Below, piece after piece: positions 10,701 through 21,424 of a stretch of DNA of 26,642 bases (its first letter is position 1; each line of letters begins with the position of its first letter). Source of the DNA: Azolla pinnata (Eukaryota; Streptophyta; Polypodiopsida; Salviniales; Salviniaceae); contig JBBBWG010004714.1 of NCBI GenBank assembly GCA_037176905.1, forward strand, positions 2,714-29,355. Reading direction: 5' to 3'. The translations under genes and the position numbers were made by a program. A model generated the notes under the pieces. The model made no database searches. It saw only the letters and a program-made list of their open reading frames with translations, and was not told the origin of the DNA.

Positions 10701-12824
10701 TGCTCTTTGATTTTATCTATCAGAAGCCCATGTCTCGTGTTTACATATCTACACCTTACCTTTCTACCCATCTATAACTAAATCTCTATAAGGTCCATTA
10801 TTTTATCATATTTGCACTTGACAAAAACCCATCATGAACACCTGCTTATGGTGTTTGTTGGATGGAAATTCACATTCATAAGCAAGTTGCATGGCTTGAT
10901 GTTGATACATTCCAGCATTTGGAGCATGAAGGTTAGGCACAACAATATTTTGTGGACTGCTGTTCAGGGTGTTCAAAAATCAGCCTTTGGTGTACAACCA
11001 TTTTGTGGCCTCCTAATCAAGGCCGCTGCCTTTTGAATACTAGATAAATCGCCCATCACTCACAACATGTTAGGTTGTGTCTGCATTCAGAGTGCATTTA
11101 AATCAACCATCGTTCAGAGAATAGCTGAATCACCAGCATCAGAGAGCCATGTAATCCGCTGGTACTTGGGGCTGCATTCACCAAGGATGTTTGGCATGTT
11201 GCCAGTATGCTTATGGAGTACTTGGTCAACCAAGAAGCGGTAACTTCTACATAAGTGTGCAAAAAACTATTGTTTGGCTGATTTAACCAACAATTATTTA
11301 TGGCATGGTTCCCAGGGTTTTTGTTGGGGAACTTTTCAAGGTGCTGCTATGAGGTTTCCAGGACTTATATTTAGCAGATAGTGATTTTTTATTCACTATG
11401 TATATGCATATGAGCAACATTCGGCAGTTGACAAATCATTGTGGTATAAGTTCATGATGTTGACTCGCAAACATGAGGCCTGAGGTAATCAATGCAAGTA
11501 TGACGTGTCTCTCATTTTTAAGATTTGAGGTTATGTGTGTGAACACTGTGGAAATCTGAAATGATTTGGATTGAAACAGCTCTATCTTCATAACCTCAAA
11601 TCCAGCATGAGATGCAAAGGACACAATGCATGAAAGAATCCATGTCTGTGTTAAGAGAGTGCTGTTCACTGAAAATGTTAACTTCAAGTCTCTCAAGAAT
11701 TGCACGCCAGTGTAGTATAAGAATCCATGAAGGAACCATCATTACAAGGTGCATCATTATCTACAAAAGAAACGCTTTTATACAATATTATTAGGCATGC
11801 TAGCCTGAACGAAGTGAGTTTCTTCGGTAAGGCATAAATATCCATTCAAGGACCAATTCCAGAATTATGAGATGCATAAGGATTCATACAAACAAAAAAA
11901 CTTTCTTTTACGTTACAAGGCATAACTAGTCTGAACCCATACAGTTTCTTAGGTACAGCATGAGTATCTATTCAAGGACCAATTCCAGCACTATTAGGTG
12001 CATCAGAATTCATAAATGAAAAACCTTTCTTTTACAACATCATACATGAACAGGCTGAAAGAAATTGATTTTTTTCAGTTAGACATAAGTATACATGACA
12101 GAACCCATTCCGGTGTTATAAGCTGTGTGAGGATCTGCAAATGAAACATCCTTCTTCTCTCTGCATGATAAAGTAGCTATAGTGAAAGAACTTTAAGTTT
12201 TTTCGGGCAGAAAAATGGAGTGGAAGGTCCAAGGGTGACGCATTGTCCATGTCAATGTCCTTCAAAATGTCAAACAAGGACAACAATAATAGCCATGAAA
12301 ACGGCCATATTTCGCTGGAGGGGAATAAAAGCCGTGAAAGATATTGTTGTGCCCTGTGATGTTCGATCGCCAGACCAGCAAGAACGCATCCTTTGCGGAT
12401 CTACGACCAGGACTACATATCCCGATCCACCACAGGTCTATCCATGTAAATGGAAGGGAACGCGTGTGAAAGAGAAAGAGGGCGAGGAACGAAAGAGAAA
12501 AACTGCGTCTAAAACTGCAGAGAATGACAGGAATGCCCATGGTTGAAACACATTGAGGAGCTACACAGCGAACATACATCTCCATAGTTGAAATACAAAG
12601 GGGAGCTAAATGACGGGAAACAAAAAGCGATCTTGAACAGGAAAGAAAGAGCACAGCAGCGCACATTTCTCCGCACATCGAAGTCTGGAAACGAGAAGTA
12701 CAGCGAGGATCAAAGGAAAGGGATGGAACTCACCGCCGAAGGAACGGATGGGGCAAGAAGAAGAAGAAGAGAAGCCGTTCCTGAGAGAAGACAAGGCTTT
12801 AGGGATGCGCAGCCGGCCAGCCAT
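4771..12824 (-). CDS. mtE2: Mitochondrial pyruvate dehydrogenase E2, dihydrolipoamide acetyltransferase (17 exons)
   Basis: Transfers acetyl groups from lipoyl-Lys to CoA and forms the core of the pyruvate dehydrogenase complex in the mitochondrial matrix. Coding exons, 5' to 3': 12824-12734, 10381-10295, 9409-9321, 9189-9151, 9058-8984, 8114-8022, 7934-7704, 6728-6656, 6574-6498, 6421-6336, 6249-6174, 5744-5677, 5600-5534, 5458-5363, 5286-5184, 5054-4962, 4841-4771. They total 1515 nt (504 residues plus TGA); every junction is GT...AG and in phase. Residues 1-60 resemble a mitochondrial presequence: Arg-rich, Ser-rich, with no acidic residue in the first 30. About 90-165 is one lipoyl domain (GMPSLSPTM, then ETDKA with lipoyl-Lys129). 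About 166-217 is a Pro/Ala/Ser/Lys linker. About 221-258 is the peripheral subunit-binding domain (SPLARR...GSGPDGRI). About 275-504 is the catalytic domain, with [14 protein letters not shown] and DHRVVDG (catalytic His477). One lipoyl domain and the catalytic sequence fit the plant mitochondrial rather than the plastid E2. The first ATG starts the presequence; an in-frame GTG lies two codons upstream. Exon 2 (10295-10381) is the least certain. Confidence 0.93.
11700..12190. repeat. Degenerate 120-126-bp tandem repeat in E2 intron
   Basis: About four diverged copies lie inside the first E2 intron (10382-12733). The anchor, of the form CAAGGACCAATTCCAG, recurs near 11726, 11847, 11973 and 12094. 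Each copy also carries a GGTGCATC(A)-like stretch and ACTTTCTTTTAC, or variants of them. No reading frame persists through the copies. Confidence 0.7.
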
Positions 12825-12990
12825 AGCCACGATCGGAGAAGAAGACAGACGCAGGAGCAGGAGCAGCAGGAGCAGGAGCAGGAGCTTCGACGATCGCAGC
12901 AGATGGAGATTGAATCAAGAAGAAGAGAGACGAAGAAGAAGAAGAAGAAGAGAGACGAAGAAGAAGAAGAGAAGAGAAAGAGAAAGAGTT
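12740..12990 (-). promoter_or_regulatory. E2 5' leader, CTT/CTG-rich
   Basis: On the E2 sense strand the 165 nt before the ATG at 12824 are almost pure pyrimidine triplets (CTT, CTCCTG), as in many plant 5' UTRs. The same triplet type continues into exon 1, where it encodes the Ser run of the presequence. No TATA box is evident. The leader passes directly into the GA-rich (sense-strand) minisatellite at 12990-13845. Confidence 0.5.
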
Positions 12991-13845
12991 CTCTCTCCTC
13001 TCTCTACTTCTCCCGCCAAAAAGTGCACTTTCTCTCTCCTCTCTCTACTTCTCCCGCCAAAAAGTGCGCTTTCTCTCTCCTCTCTCTACTTCTCCCGCCA
13101 AAAAGTGCGCTTTCTCTCTCCTCTCTCTACTCCCCTAAAAGTGCACTTTCTCTCCCCTCTCTCTACTTTTCCCCTCCAAAAAGTCACTTTCTCTCTCCTC
13201 TCACTACTTTTCCCTCCAAAAAGTCACTTTCTCTCTCCTCTCTCTACTTTTCCCTCCAAAAAGTCACTTCTCTCTCCTCTCTCTACAAAGAGTTCTTTGC
13301 CTTTCCTCTCTCTCCTCTCTCTACTTTTCCCTCCAAAAAGTCACTTTCTCTCTCCTCTCTCTACAAAGAGTTCTTTGCCTTTCCTCTCTCTCCTCTCTCT
13401 ACTTTCCCCCCAAAAAACTGCACTTTCTCTCTCATCTCTCCACTTCCCCCCAAAAATTCACTTTCTCTCTCATCTCTCTACAAAGAGTTCCTTGCCTTTG
13501 CTCTATCTCCTCTCTCTACTTTTCCAAAAGAACTGCACTTTCTCTCTCCTCTCTCTACAAAGAGTTCCTTGCCCTCTGCACTCTCCCTCCTCTCTCTACT
13601 TCTCCCAGCAAAGTATATTTCCTCTCTCCTCTCTCTACTTCTTCCAAAAAATACATTTTCTCTCTCATCTTTCTACTCCCAAAGAAGTACATTTTCTCTC
13701 TCCTCTCTCTACATCTCCCAAAAAGTAGATTTTCTCTCTCATCTCTCTACTTCTCCCAAAAAAGTACACTGCTCTTCCCCCAATATTACACTTTCTCTCT
13801 CATCTCTCTACAAAAAAAGTTCACTTCTCTCTCCTCTCTCTAGCT
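12990..13845. repeat. CT-rich 41-bp minisatellite upstream of E2
   Basis: About twenty copies of a unit of the form TTTCTCTCTCCTCTCTCTAC followed by TTCTCCCGCCAAAAAGTGC, decaying rightward. The first three units hold CCCGCCAAA (13012, 13053 and 13094), which read from the E2 side is TTTGGCGGG. Several units contain the 12-bp palindrome AAAGTGCACTTT (for example 13020-13031). A subset has an inserted ACAAAGAGTTC(T/C)TTGCC block. Long open frames cross the array on the + strand (12588-13916 and 12748-13728), but they follow the repeat and are not genes. Confidence 0.92.
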
Positions 13846-13896
13846 TCTTTCAGGACATCTTTTTTTTTCTGAACCCCCATGATTATGTTGGTAAAA

Positions 13897-13976
13897 TGTG
13901 TGTGAAAAACACATAAACATATTAATCAAGATGTGTGAAAAACACATAAACATATTAATCAAGATGTGTGAAAAAA
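13897..13976. repeat. 33-bp tandem repeat with GTGTG...CACA hairpin
   Basis: Two and a half copies of ATGTGTGAAAAACACATAAA followed by CATATTAATCAAG. Each copy holds the inverted repeat TGTG-AAAAA-CACA. No coding role. Confidence 0.85.
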
Positions 13977-14296
13977 CACGACTACAATTTTACAGACTAA
14001 GAGGTGCCTCCACTACCCTGGAACATTCGGAATCATTAACATGAAAAGTCGGAAATCTCGACTTGCTTCTGTAAGTAAAATTGCCACGTCAGTGCTCCTT
14101 TTCCAAACACAAATAAATTTTGCATATCCCAATTATGGCGTAATCATCAAAAGAGAGAGAAATGGTTTCCATTTCTTACTTTTGATCAATGTGGGTAAAC
14201 TGCACGAATTGATCGAAAATTATAAAGGAAATTCGTGTTCAAGACATCCTTCCTGCTCCTCTCTCTAGTTTTTTCAAGGACATTCTTTCCTCTTCT

Positions 14297-14340
<44 letters not shown>

Positions 14341-15380
14341 GATAGCATCCAAAACTGGAATCTCATCGAGATGCTTTTATAGCATCTATCAACTAAGCGA
14401 TTGTCGTGAAAGGATCTGTCAATAAAATTGTGACATCGGTTGGGTGCATCAGATACAGTGAGTCGCAAACAATTGAGTAGCTCTTCGCAATGAATGAATG
14501 CTTCGATGTGTTCTGCAGCTTCTTCACACCTCGACTATGTGTTTCCACTGTCGATGCGCTCTTAGTGATTCCACATCATGGTTGATTATTGATTGTCACT
14601 TGAAATGCTCGACAGTTAACTTTTCAGGCTGATAGGGCCATGTGAGGAATGCTAGTATTTGAGGTTATTTCTGATCTCATTGTTGTGTCCATGTTATCAT
14701 GATCGAAGCTCGTAGATAAAGATGAAATTGGAAGATAACAATACAACAAGAAAGAAAAAAAAAAGATGAGAACAAAAAAAGTAAATATTATGTTATCAAG
14801 AGACTTTGAAGATCAGAGCATTGATGGCTGATGCTGAACCGGAATGGTTCGATGATAGCTATGAGAAAGTTGCTTGCATAGTATACATCAGACGCATGAA
14901 TGATGATTACCACTTAACATTCATGTAAGCATGTCATTTGGCGGTCATACATTGGTCTATAAACAGCAAATAGCGAAGCTAGATAACCAACTACGTCAAT
15001 ACTACCTGATTCATTATATGTATATTTTGGCAACAATAAATATTCTTGATTGAAATAAATAAGAAAACTTTCTCCAAGCAGAAAGTTGGGCATCAACAAT
15101 TTCACACTCTTGGCCACTAACTAATAAAATTGTGTCAACACTTTCTTCTAATCAATTCAAATACGACTTCCAGTGGCAGTCAACGTAAAATGTCATGAAG
15201 ACTTTCTTTTGAGAAAGGTCTTAAACTTTTGTTTGCTAGGAATGCTGAGAAGATCTTGCATTATGATTTGACTCCTTCCCTTCTTCTTTCTTGGCTAGTG
15301 CTCGAAGCAATTTATCTAGAAGCCGCTTTCTTGACCGAATTTTGTTTGCTAGGGTGGATGATTTCTATTCACACATTCTA
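13977..15380. other. Intergenic region, no gene recognised
   Basis: This stretch lies between the E2 and ARA6 gene starts. It contains a CT microsatellite (14292-14337) and only short open frames. One of them, at 14823-14927 (+), encodes 34 residues beginning MADAEPEWFDDSYEK; I do not recognise it and it has no clear context. A CTCTCTCTAG...TTTTTTCAAGGACAT block at about 14258-14288 repeats sequence near 13835-13865, so part of this region is duplicated from the end of the CT array. Confidence 0.45.
14292..14337. repeat. Dinucleotide microsatellite (CT)n
   Basis: A near-perfect run of about 20 CT units. Confidence 0.95.
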
Positions 15381-15384
15381 AAGG

Positions 15385-16497
15385 TTCAAATTTGTATACA
15401 AATTAAATCAACGAAGAACAATTTGTAGTTGCTCGTGATGGTTCGATTTGTACAATCCATAATTTCAGATTTGTATGGAGCTTAAATCAACAAAGGACAA
15501 TTTGCACTTGCTCATCCTAGTTTCAATTTGTACAGTGCACAAATCCATTTTTGTACGGAAGCCTAAATCAACAAAGAACGATTTGCAGTTGCTCATGCTG
15601 GTTTGATTTGTACAGTGCACTGATTCAGATTTGTATGATGGAACTCAAATCAGAAAAGAACAATTTGCAGTTGCTCATGCTGGTTTCATTTGTACAACGA
15701 ACAAATTCGAAATTGTATGGAACTCAAATCAACAAAGAACAAATTGCAATTGCTCATGTTGGTTTCAATTTGCACAGTGCGCAGATCCAAATTTGTATGA
15801 AACCGAAATCAACAGAGAGCAATTTGTAGTTGCACGCGCTGGTTCGATTTGTACTGTGAAAAAATTCAAATGTGTATGGAACTCAAATCAGCAAAGAACA
15901 GTTTGTAGTTGCTCGTGCTGGTCTCAATTTGATCAATGCACAGATCCAATTTGTACGAAGCCTGAATCGACAAAGAACAATTTGTAGTGGCTCGTGCTGG
16001 TTCCATTTGTACGATGCACAAATTCAATTTTGCATGGAACTCGAATCGGCGAAGAACAAGTTGCAGATGCTCATGCCGGTTCCATTTGTATGATGAACGG
16101 ATTCAAATATGTATGGAAGCCAAATCAACAAAGAACAATCCGCAGTTGCTCATGCTGGTTTCAGTTTGTACAATGCACAAATCCAAATATGTACGGAGCC
16201 TGAATCAACAAGGAACAATCCGCAGTGGCTCATGCCGGTTCCATTTGTACGATGAACGGATTCAGATCTGTATGGAACCCAAATCAACAAAGAACAATCC
16301 GCAGTTGCTCATGCTGGTTTCAGTTTGTACGATGCACAGATCCAAATCTGTACGGAGCCTGAATCAACAAAGAATGATCCGCAGTTGCTCATGCTGGTTC
16401 GATCTGTACAGTGCACAGATCCAATTATGAATGGAACTCAAATCAACAACGAACAATTTGCAGTTGCTCATGCTGGTTTCAATTTGTACAGATTGAT
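15385..16497. repeat. 80-bp tandem array, about 14 copies
   Basis: The phrase GTTGCTCATGCTGGTTTCA, or a variant, recurs near 15431, 15510, 15590, 15670, 15750, 15830, 15908, 15988, 16066, 16145, 16225, 16303, 16383 and 16463, giving a period of 79-80 bp. Around it lie TTTGTACAGTGCAC, ATCCAAATTTGTATGGA and AAATCAACAAAGAACAATTTGCA. From about 16066 to 16383 two neighbouring units form a dimer of about 159 bp that is itself duplicated, a small higher-order repeat. Open frames up to 147 codons cross it in all three forward frames because the unit lacks frequent stops. I do not treat them as genes. Confidence 0.93.
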
Positions 16498-16545
16498 TAA
16501 TTCTGGAATGATTCTTTTTATAGAAGAAAAAAGAGGCTCCAAATT

Positions 16546-16755
16546 TGAAGAAGAAGAATGAAGAAGAAGAAGAAGAAGAAGAATTAAAGAAGAAGAAGAA
16601 GAAGAAGAAGAAGAAGAAGAAGAAGAAGAATTAAAGAAGAAGAAGAAGAAGAAGAAGAAGAAGAAGAAGAAAAATGAAGAAGAAGAAGAAGAAGATTTGA
16701 AGAAGAAGAAGAAGAAGACTGAACAAATTTGAAGAAGAAGAAGAAGAAGAAGACA
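16546..16755. repeat. Trinucleotide tract (GAA)n, interrupted
   Basis: More than fifty GAA units in several blocks, broken by ATTAAA, AATGAA and TTTGAA. It lies about 215-425 bp upstream of the ARA6 ATG. Long purine tracts of this kind can form triplex DNA; any effect on ARA6 is inference. Confidence 0.95.
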
Positions 16756-16759
16756 ATCT

Positions 16760-16969
16760 AAGAGCGTGCGAGCGAGAGACAGTGCGATCGAGCGTCAGCT
16801 CAGAGAGACAGAGAGAGAGAGACACACACAGACAGAGAGAGGGGGAGATCGAGGGAGAGATAGAGAGATTGGGTGTGTGAAGGATAGAGTTACGCGCGTG
16901 GTGCTTTGCTTCCCTTTCCCCAAATCTCCTCGCCGCCCCCAAGTCTCGTCTACCGCTTCTTGTCTGGCC
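16760..16969 (+). promoter_or_regulatory. ARA6 upstream region / 5' leader, GA-rich
   Basis: GAGA-rich sequence (16797-16866) followed by a pyrimidine-rich, GC-richer stretch up to the ATG at 16970. No canonical TATA box was found. GA-rich leaders are common in plant housekeeping genes. The exact transcription start cannot be read from the sequence. Confidence 0.4.
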
Positions 16970-19900
16970 ATGGGCTGCTCGGCTTCCTCTCCAGGTAACT
17001 CCAGTCCTCGCTCACGACATCTCTCTGTATGCAGGTCTCCCCCCCTTCCCGTAAGAAACCCGGTTTGTGTGTATGTTTTTGTTGCTGCCGATCCGGATCT
17101 CTCCTCACCGATTTGTGTATCGGAGTAGGAATTGGCTCGTTTTCTTCCACATCCGTCTCCATTTTGATCCCAATCACATGCTCCTATCCCACGGATCGAT
17201 TATGATCCATAGGAATGTGTATTCCCCCACCCCCTTCTTGAACTATGTATAAATCTTTGGCTCAGCTGGGTGGATATATTGCCAGATATTACCATGCTAT
17301 TTTTGAGGTAAACATGATCATTATCTTTGAAATGTAAATAAGAGTAAATGCAGCTATGCTGTTAGAGTACAATGGCCGACTATCATAGCAAGGAAAATAA
17401 GAAGGAAGGAATGATCAGTGAGAGCTGCGAAAATGTTCGATAACCTCCTGTGAGGGCCTCTTTGAAAATATCTGCAACACTTTCTTCAATATGGAGACAG
17501 GCCAAGTGTATTCCGCCCGTATTGGTACTTGATGTCAATATGTTTGGCTTTTTTATGGTCATGGCCAGATTGTGCGAGGAATTGGCTTTTCGACAAAGTA
17601 CTGAATTGCTTGCAAATTTAAGTACCAACATTAAGCAGTGGTAGGTCATCTCGTTAGAAATGTTCAACTTGAAATGCTACACTCTTCTCATTTTCCCACA
17701 GCTCTTTTCTTTCGGTTTTATTTTTAAGGTGCTGTTCAGCTTCATTGTGTTTGGGTACATTTCTGCATTTGGTTCAAGAAAAGGTCAATGTTCTGTGTCT
17801 CTTGATAACTAATGTAATTTTATGGGAGGGTTGTATAAAGGGTTAAATAATTTGGTGTAATTATTCCTAGAGTCATTCACTATCCGTGATATGCAATATC
17901 GACTGCACACTTATGCATTTATGATTGTGTATGGCCTGCTTAAAGAGTATTGTTTTCGCTATGTGATTTTGAAGTATTACTCTATATCTAAATTGGAGTT
18001 CCATTGTCAATATCAGCCAAGAGAAATGGAAGCTCAGGTGACAAAGGATTTTTGGATGCCAAAAATATGCGTGTGAAGGTCAGTATGTAGATTTTATATG
18101 TCATATGCATGTAGGTATGTCTATACTTTTTCAGTTATGCATATTATATTCAAGTAACTTGTATGATACTTGCTTGATGCTTCAACCATATTGGTCTTGA
18201 AATGCATGCTCAGTATAAGTGATATGATGGATAACCACTGTTTCATGTCCATATTTCTAGATGGTTAAGATGTCTGAAACTAGTTTGGAACCTCATGTAA
18301 TCTTTTGTGCTTTCCAAAGCAATGTTATCATTCAACTTGAGGAGACAATTTGCTGATTTATTGTGTTATTGCACGGCTCACACAGCTTGTGCTTCTTGGG
18401 GACTCAGGTGTTGGGAAAAGTTGTATTGTTTTAAGGTTCGTGCGAGGACAGTTTGATCCAGCTTCAAAGGTTTTTTCATCTTTATGTAAAAACTCATTCT
18501 TCACATAAGTCTCTACTGTAGAATGCTGTATGGAAATTTAAATTAATGAAAATGCCCGTTCATTGTTGTAGGTAACAGTTGGGGCGTCATTTTTATCGCA
18601 AACAGTTGCATTGCAGGATTCATCAACAGTGAAGTTTGAGATATGGGATACTGCAGGCCAAGAAAGGTTAAGAACACAGAGTTGTAGCACGTTTTTTTAA
18701 AAGATTCTTAAGCTGGGCATTGACCAGATTGTATATTTTGTTTTTCAGATATGCATCTCTAGCACCCCTCTACTACCGAGGCGCCTCTGCAGCCGTTGTA
18801 GTTTATGATATCACGAATCCTGAAACTTTTCAGAAAGCACAGTACTGGGTAAAAGTAAGTTTATTGTGATATATTAAATTCCTGTAGTCCAAGAACTCTC
18901 ATTTTGTCAACCATTTTCAGTATATGTGTGTTAATCTCAGTTCTTGGAGTATACAGGAGCTTCAGAAATTTGGAAGCCCAAATATTGTAATGGCTCTAGT
19001 GGGAAATAAAGCAGACTTACATGCAACCAGAAAAGTGGCCATCGAAGTATGTATTAACGTCTTTCATTTTCGGTCTTTGTTTATCTTGTTTCTGGGTTAC
19101 CCGTTGTATTAAAGTATATTGTGGAATCTGAATCCTTGTTAAGACTGCTCAAGACTTTGCTGACCGCAATGAAATGTTCTTCATCGAGACGTCTGCAAAG
19201 ACTGCTGAAAATATTAACTATTTGAGGTAAGTAGAGATTTCTAAACAAGACAACTATGTAAATGCTGTCTCTCAACATTCTGTTCTTCCTCAATAGTTTT
19301 CAAGCTCCATGTGCCTCTCTGTAGACTCTATAGGTCTATTAAGTACAAAGTGAAGTGAACCATGTAAAAACTGTGACTCTACATTTTGTTCCGCAAGTTT
19401 CGTGTGCATCTATGTAGACACTCTGTCTTTTGTGGTGTGACCAGTACAAAGTGAGATGATGTGTCGGTGATAGTGAGAGATGTGATGGTATGGAATGCTT
19501 CAATGGGATGGGATGATGCAGCTTGTAGATGCCATAATTCTATTATAGCAATTGACACAAAGCAAAGATCCAATCTGACATGATGGTCAAATGATAGATG
19601 TGGTGGTACGGAATGCAGCAATGGTATAGGATATATGATGGCATGAGATAGGATGCTGTGTCATACAAAAAGATTGGATACAACAGGACATGTGGCTATG
19701 CAATGTAATATGTGGCTGTGCACAAGTTTGATGGGTAAGCTTGATGTGCAATGGCACAAACCCTAATCTTAGAATTGAAGCAGCTTTTACCATTTTCACC
19801 AGGTCGCTTTCTCAGACAATGTTTTTGCACAATCATGCCTTAATCCAATTCGGCCATTATGTTATTCTGGATGCTGTTTTTTATTTGCTTATCCGCTACT

Positions 19901-20057
19901 TATATTCTTATAATGTCTCTTAATGTAATTGATTTGGGAAATAGAGACATTAGTATAATTTTTACATACAAACAACTGATTTCATTAAAGACTGACATGT
20001 TGGATTCCATTTACCTTTCAGGAAATAGGCAAGAGGCTTCCACGGCCATCTGCATAG
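16970..20057 (+). CDS. ARA6: ARA6-type Rab5 GTPase (RABF1), 8 exons, frameshifted near the 3' end
   Basis: Plant-specific Rab5-class GTPase of endosomal and plasma-membrane trafficking. Exons: 16970-16994, 18017-18078, 18386-18469, 18572-18666, 18749-18854, 18957-19046, 19144-19226, and 20022 onward. All introns are GT...AG and phases agree through exon 7. The N-terminus MGCSAS fits N-myristoylation of Gly2 and palmitoylation of Cys3, the ARA6 anchor that replaces C-terminal prenylation. Then come DAKNMRVK, the P-loop GDSGVGKS (34-41), the switch I stretch VTVGASF, WDTAGQE (82-88, with Gln87), GNKAD (140-144) and ETSAK (about 169-173). In exon 7 the frame reads AENINYL where the family has N-Q-L-F-E. 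Four nt appear to be missing at about 19216-19221, so translation would stop at 20026-20028 after 183 residues. The conserved tail E-I-G-K-R-L-P-R-P is still encoded, in another frame, at 20022-20057. This may be a sequencing error, a truncated protein or a young pseudogene. Confidence 0.9.
17419..17660 (-). mobile_element. Ty1/copia RNase H remnant in ARA6 intron 1
   Basis: The minus strand encodes two short blocks typical of the end of the copia RNase H domain: [10 protein letters not shown] at about 17519-17550 and, in another frame, [12 protein letters not shown] at 17452-17487. They occur in the expected order and spacing (family pattern KHIDI.YH.. then TEE..ADI.TK.L). At least one frameshift and a stop separate them, so this is a decayed fragment. 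No LTRs or other pol domains are visible nearby. It lies antisense to ARA6 within intron 1 (16995-18016). Confidence 0.65.
19300..19640. repeat. Degenerate duplications in ARA6 intron 7
   Basis: The 795-bp intron 19227-20021 carries two internal duplications. TGTGCNTCT(C/A)TGTAGAC plus AGTACAAAGTGA occurs near 19311-19352 and again near 19402-19453. GATGGTATGGAATGC(T)TCAATGG occurs near 19493 and, as GGTGGTACGGAATGCAGCAATGG, near 19602. No coding signal. Confidence 0.6.
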
Positions 20058-21380
20058 TTTTGAAGTTTTCTTGGATGTTGTCATGGTGAGAGACGATCGA
20101 TCAGTATCCATCAGATTTGTACTCTGTACATAAATAAGGATCCAAATGTGGTGATTACATTTGCATATTTCCTCAATCTGCATGAAAAGATGCATTTTCT
20201 AACCTTTTGATTATTTGCTTGGCTGCATCCACCGATTATTTCGTGCCAATTCCAATCAAAACAATACAATGAAATGGAATCTGTTATCAAGATATTATGC
20301 CTTCATATCTTAACTCTCCTTGATCAACTTCTTGTAGATATTATGCCTTCTTTGAATGGGGCTAATTACCTCACTTGTTAGAAAGCCAAGAGGCAATTAT
20401 GGTTAATCACCATTTAATGATCAAGGATAATTTAAACCCACCTTTGTCACTTCGACAAGGGAAGGAGCTAAACATCCTAACTTGTGATTTTATCATGAAT
20501 AGAATTTCTTGACAATATCTTTAGATTTTTGGAATTTGCTGACATTGCTAAGACCCATTGGTTTCTGCCCTAAAAAAGTATTAAGCCCATTACTTAATTA
20601 CATCGTGGGATTCGAGTCAGTTCTTTCATCTATGCTACCGTTCAATACTTGGGTTTCTAAGTGAGAATTGCAAACCCGAAAACTTTTTTATCCTTCCAAT
20701 AGAAAGGTCATTTCATTAATAAAACGGGACACCAAATGGCTACAGAGTGAGCATATCCAAGTCAAATACAACTAGTTAAGGGAGGGAGGAAAGAGCCAGC
20801 AAAGTGGCTGAGCTTCCGATTTTATCGTCAAATTTGACTCGGAAAGTTATTTAGATTTCGTCAAAGACATCAATGCCAATCATTTACACATCAATCTGAT
20901 CATATCCATTGCTCAATGCTGGTGTTCCTAACATCCTGTTTTATCCACTGTGTGAATGTGTAGTTTGTAGTCCCCATGCCCACAGTTCTGTCGTTGATGC
21001 TCCGTTGTGGTCTTTGACAGAAACCGAAATACACTCCCAACATAGTGGTCACATATACCAAGTTAAGGCCAAGATTTTGAAAGTGTCAATCAACACAGGA
21101 CGAAGCAGATAGAATAGAATGTTTTTTGGCTGGCCTTTTCTTCACCAGAGCGATCCATTATTTTTCACCAAGAAATCCGAAAACATTCAGACGACTAGTC
21201 GATTGATTCGCCAGAAAGGAGCATCGAGTAGCTGCCAAACACCATCTGTGCATGGCAACTGCCTGCAAGCCTGAGAAAAATCGGTGGAATCACAGCGATG
21301 AGATCGTCCGGAAATCTAATCAGGCCCAGCAGTGCAAGCCGATCGGATCGATAAGAACATCTCCCCAAATTTTATAGCCG
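20058..21380. other. Intergenic region right of ARA6, no gene recognised
   Basis: The first few hundred bases should hold the ARA6 3' UTR; no clear AATAAA fixes its end. At about 20705-20750, TTTCATTAATAAAACGGGACACC followed by GGCTACAGAG resembles the inverted 3' end of plant retroelements, but I cannot confirm it. A 67-codon open frame at 20909-21112 (+) is not recognised. Confidence 0.4.
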
Positions 21381-21385
21381 GAAAA

Positions 21386-21424
21386 GAGAAGAAGAAGAAG
21401 AAGAAGAAGAAGAAGAAGAAGAAG
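21386..21424. repeat. Trinucleotide microsatellite (GAA)n
   Basis: About twelve perfect GAA units, of the same type as the tract at 16546-16755. Confidence 0.95.

Noticed and set aside
4771..12824. Plastid-type E2 or another 2-oxoacid dehydrogenase E2
   Set aside because: The catalytic sequence ([26 protein letters not shown]), the subunit-binding domain and the Arg/Ser-rich leader fit the mitochondrial pyruvate dehydrogenase form best, judged from memory of the families rather than a search.
12588..13916. Open frames of 442 and 326 codons on the + strand
   Set aside because: They follow the CT minisatellite and the GAA/AGA-rich E2 leader. The encoded Ser/Leu/Pro repeats change with the DNA unit, both frames are open at once, and the minus strand carries a confirmed E2 exon here.
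15551..16430. Overlapping frames of 92-147 codons with Cys-rich repeats
   Set aside because: They lie in the 79-80-bp array, which is not a multiple of three, and all three frames give similar peptides. No start context, splice pattern or family match.
15385..16497. CRISPR-like array
   Set aside because: The units are contiguous diverged tandem repeats without unique spacers, in a plant nuclear setting.
12825..16969. Bidirectional promoter shared by E2 and ARA6
   Set aside because: The two starts are 4.1 kb apart with several repeat arrays between them, and no shared compact promoter is visible.
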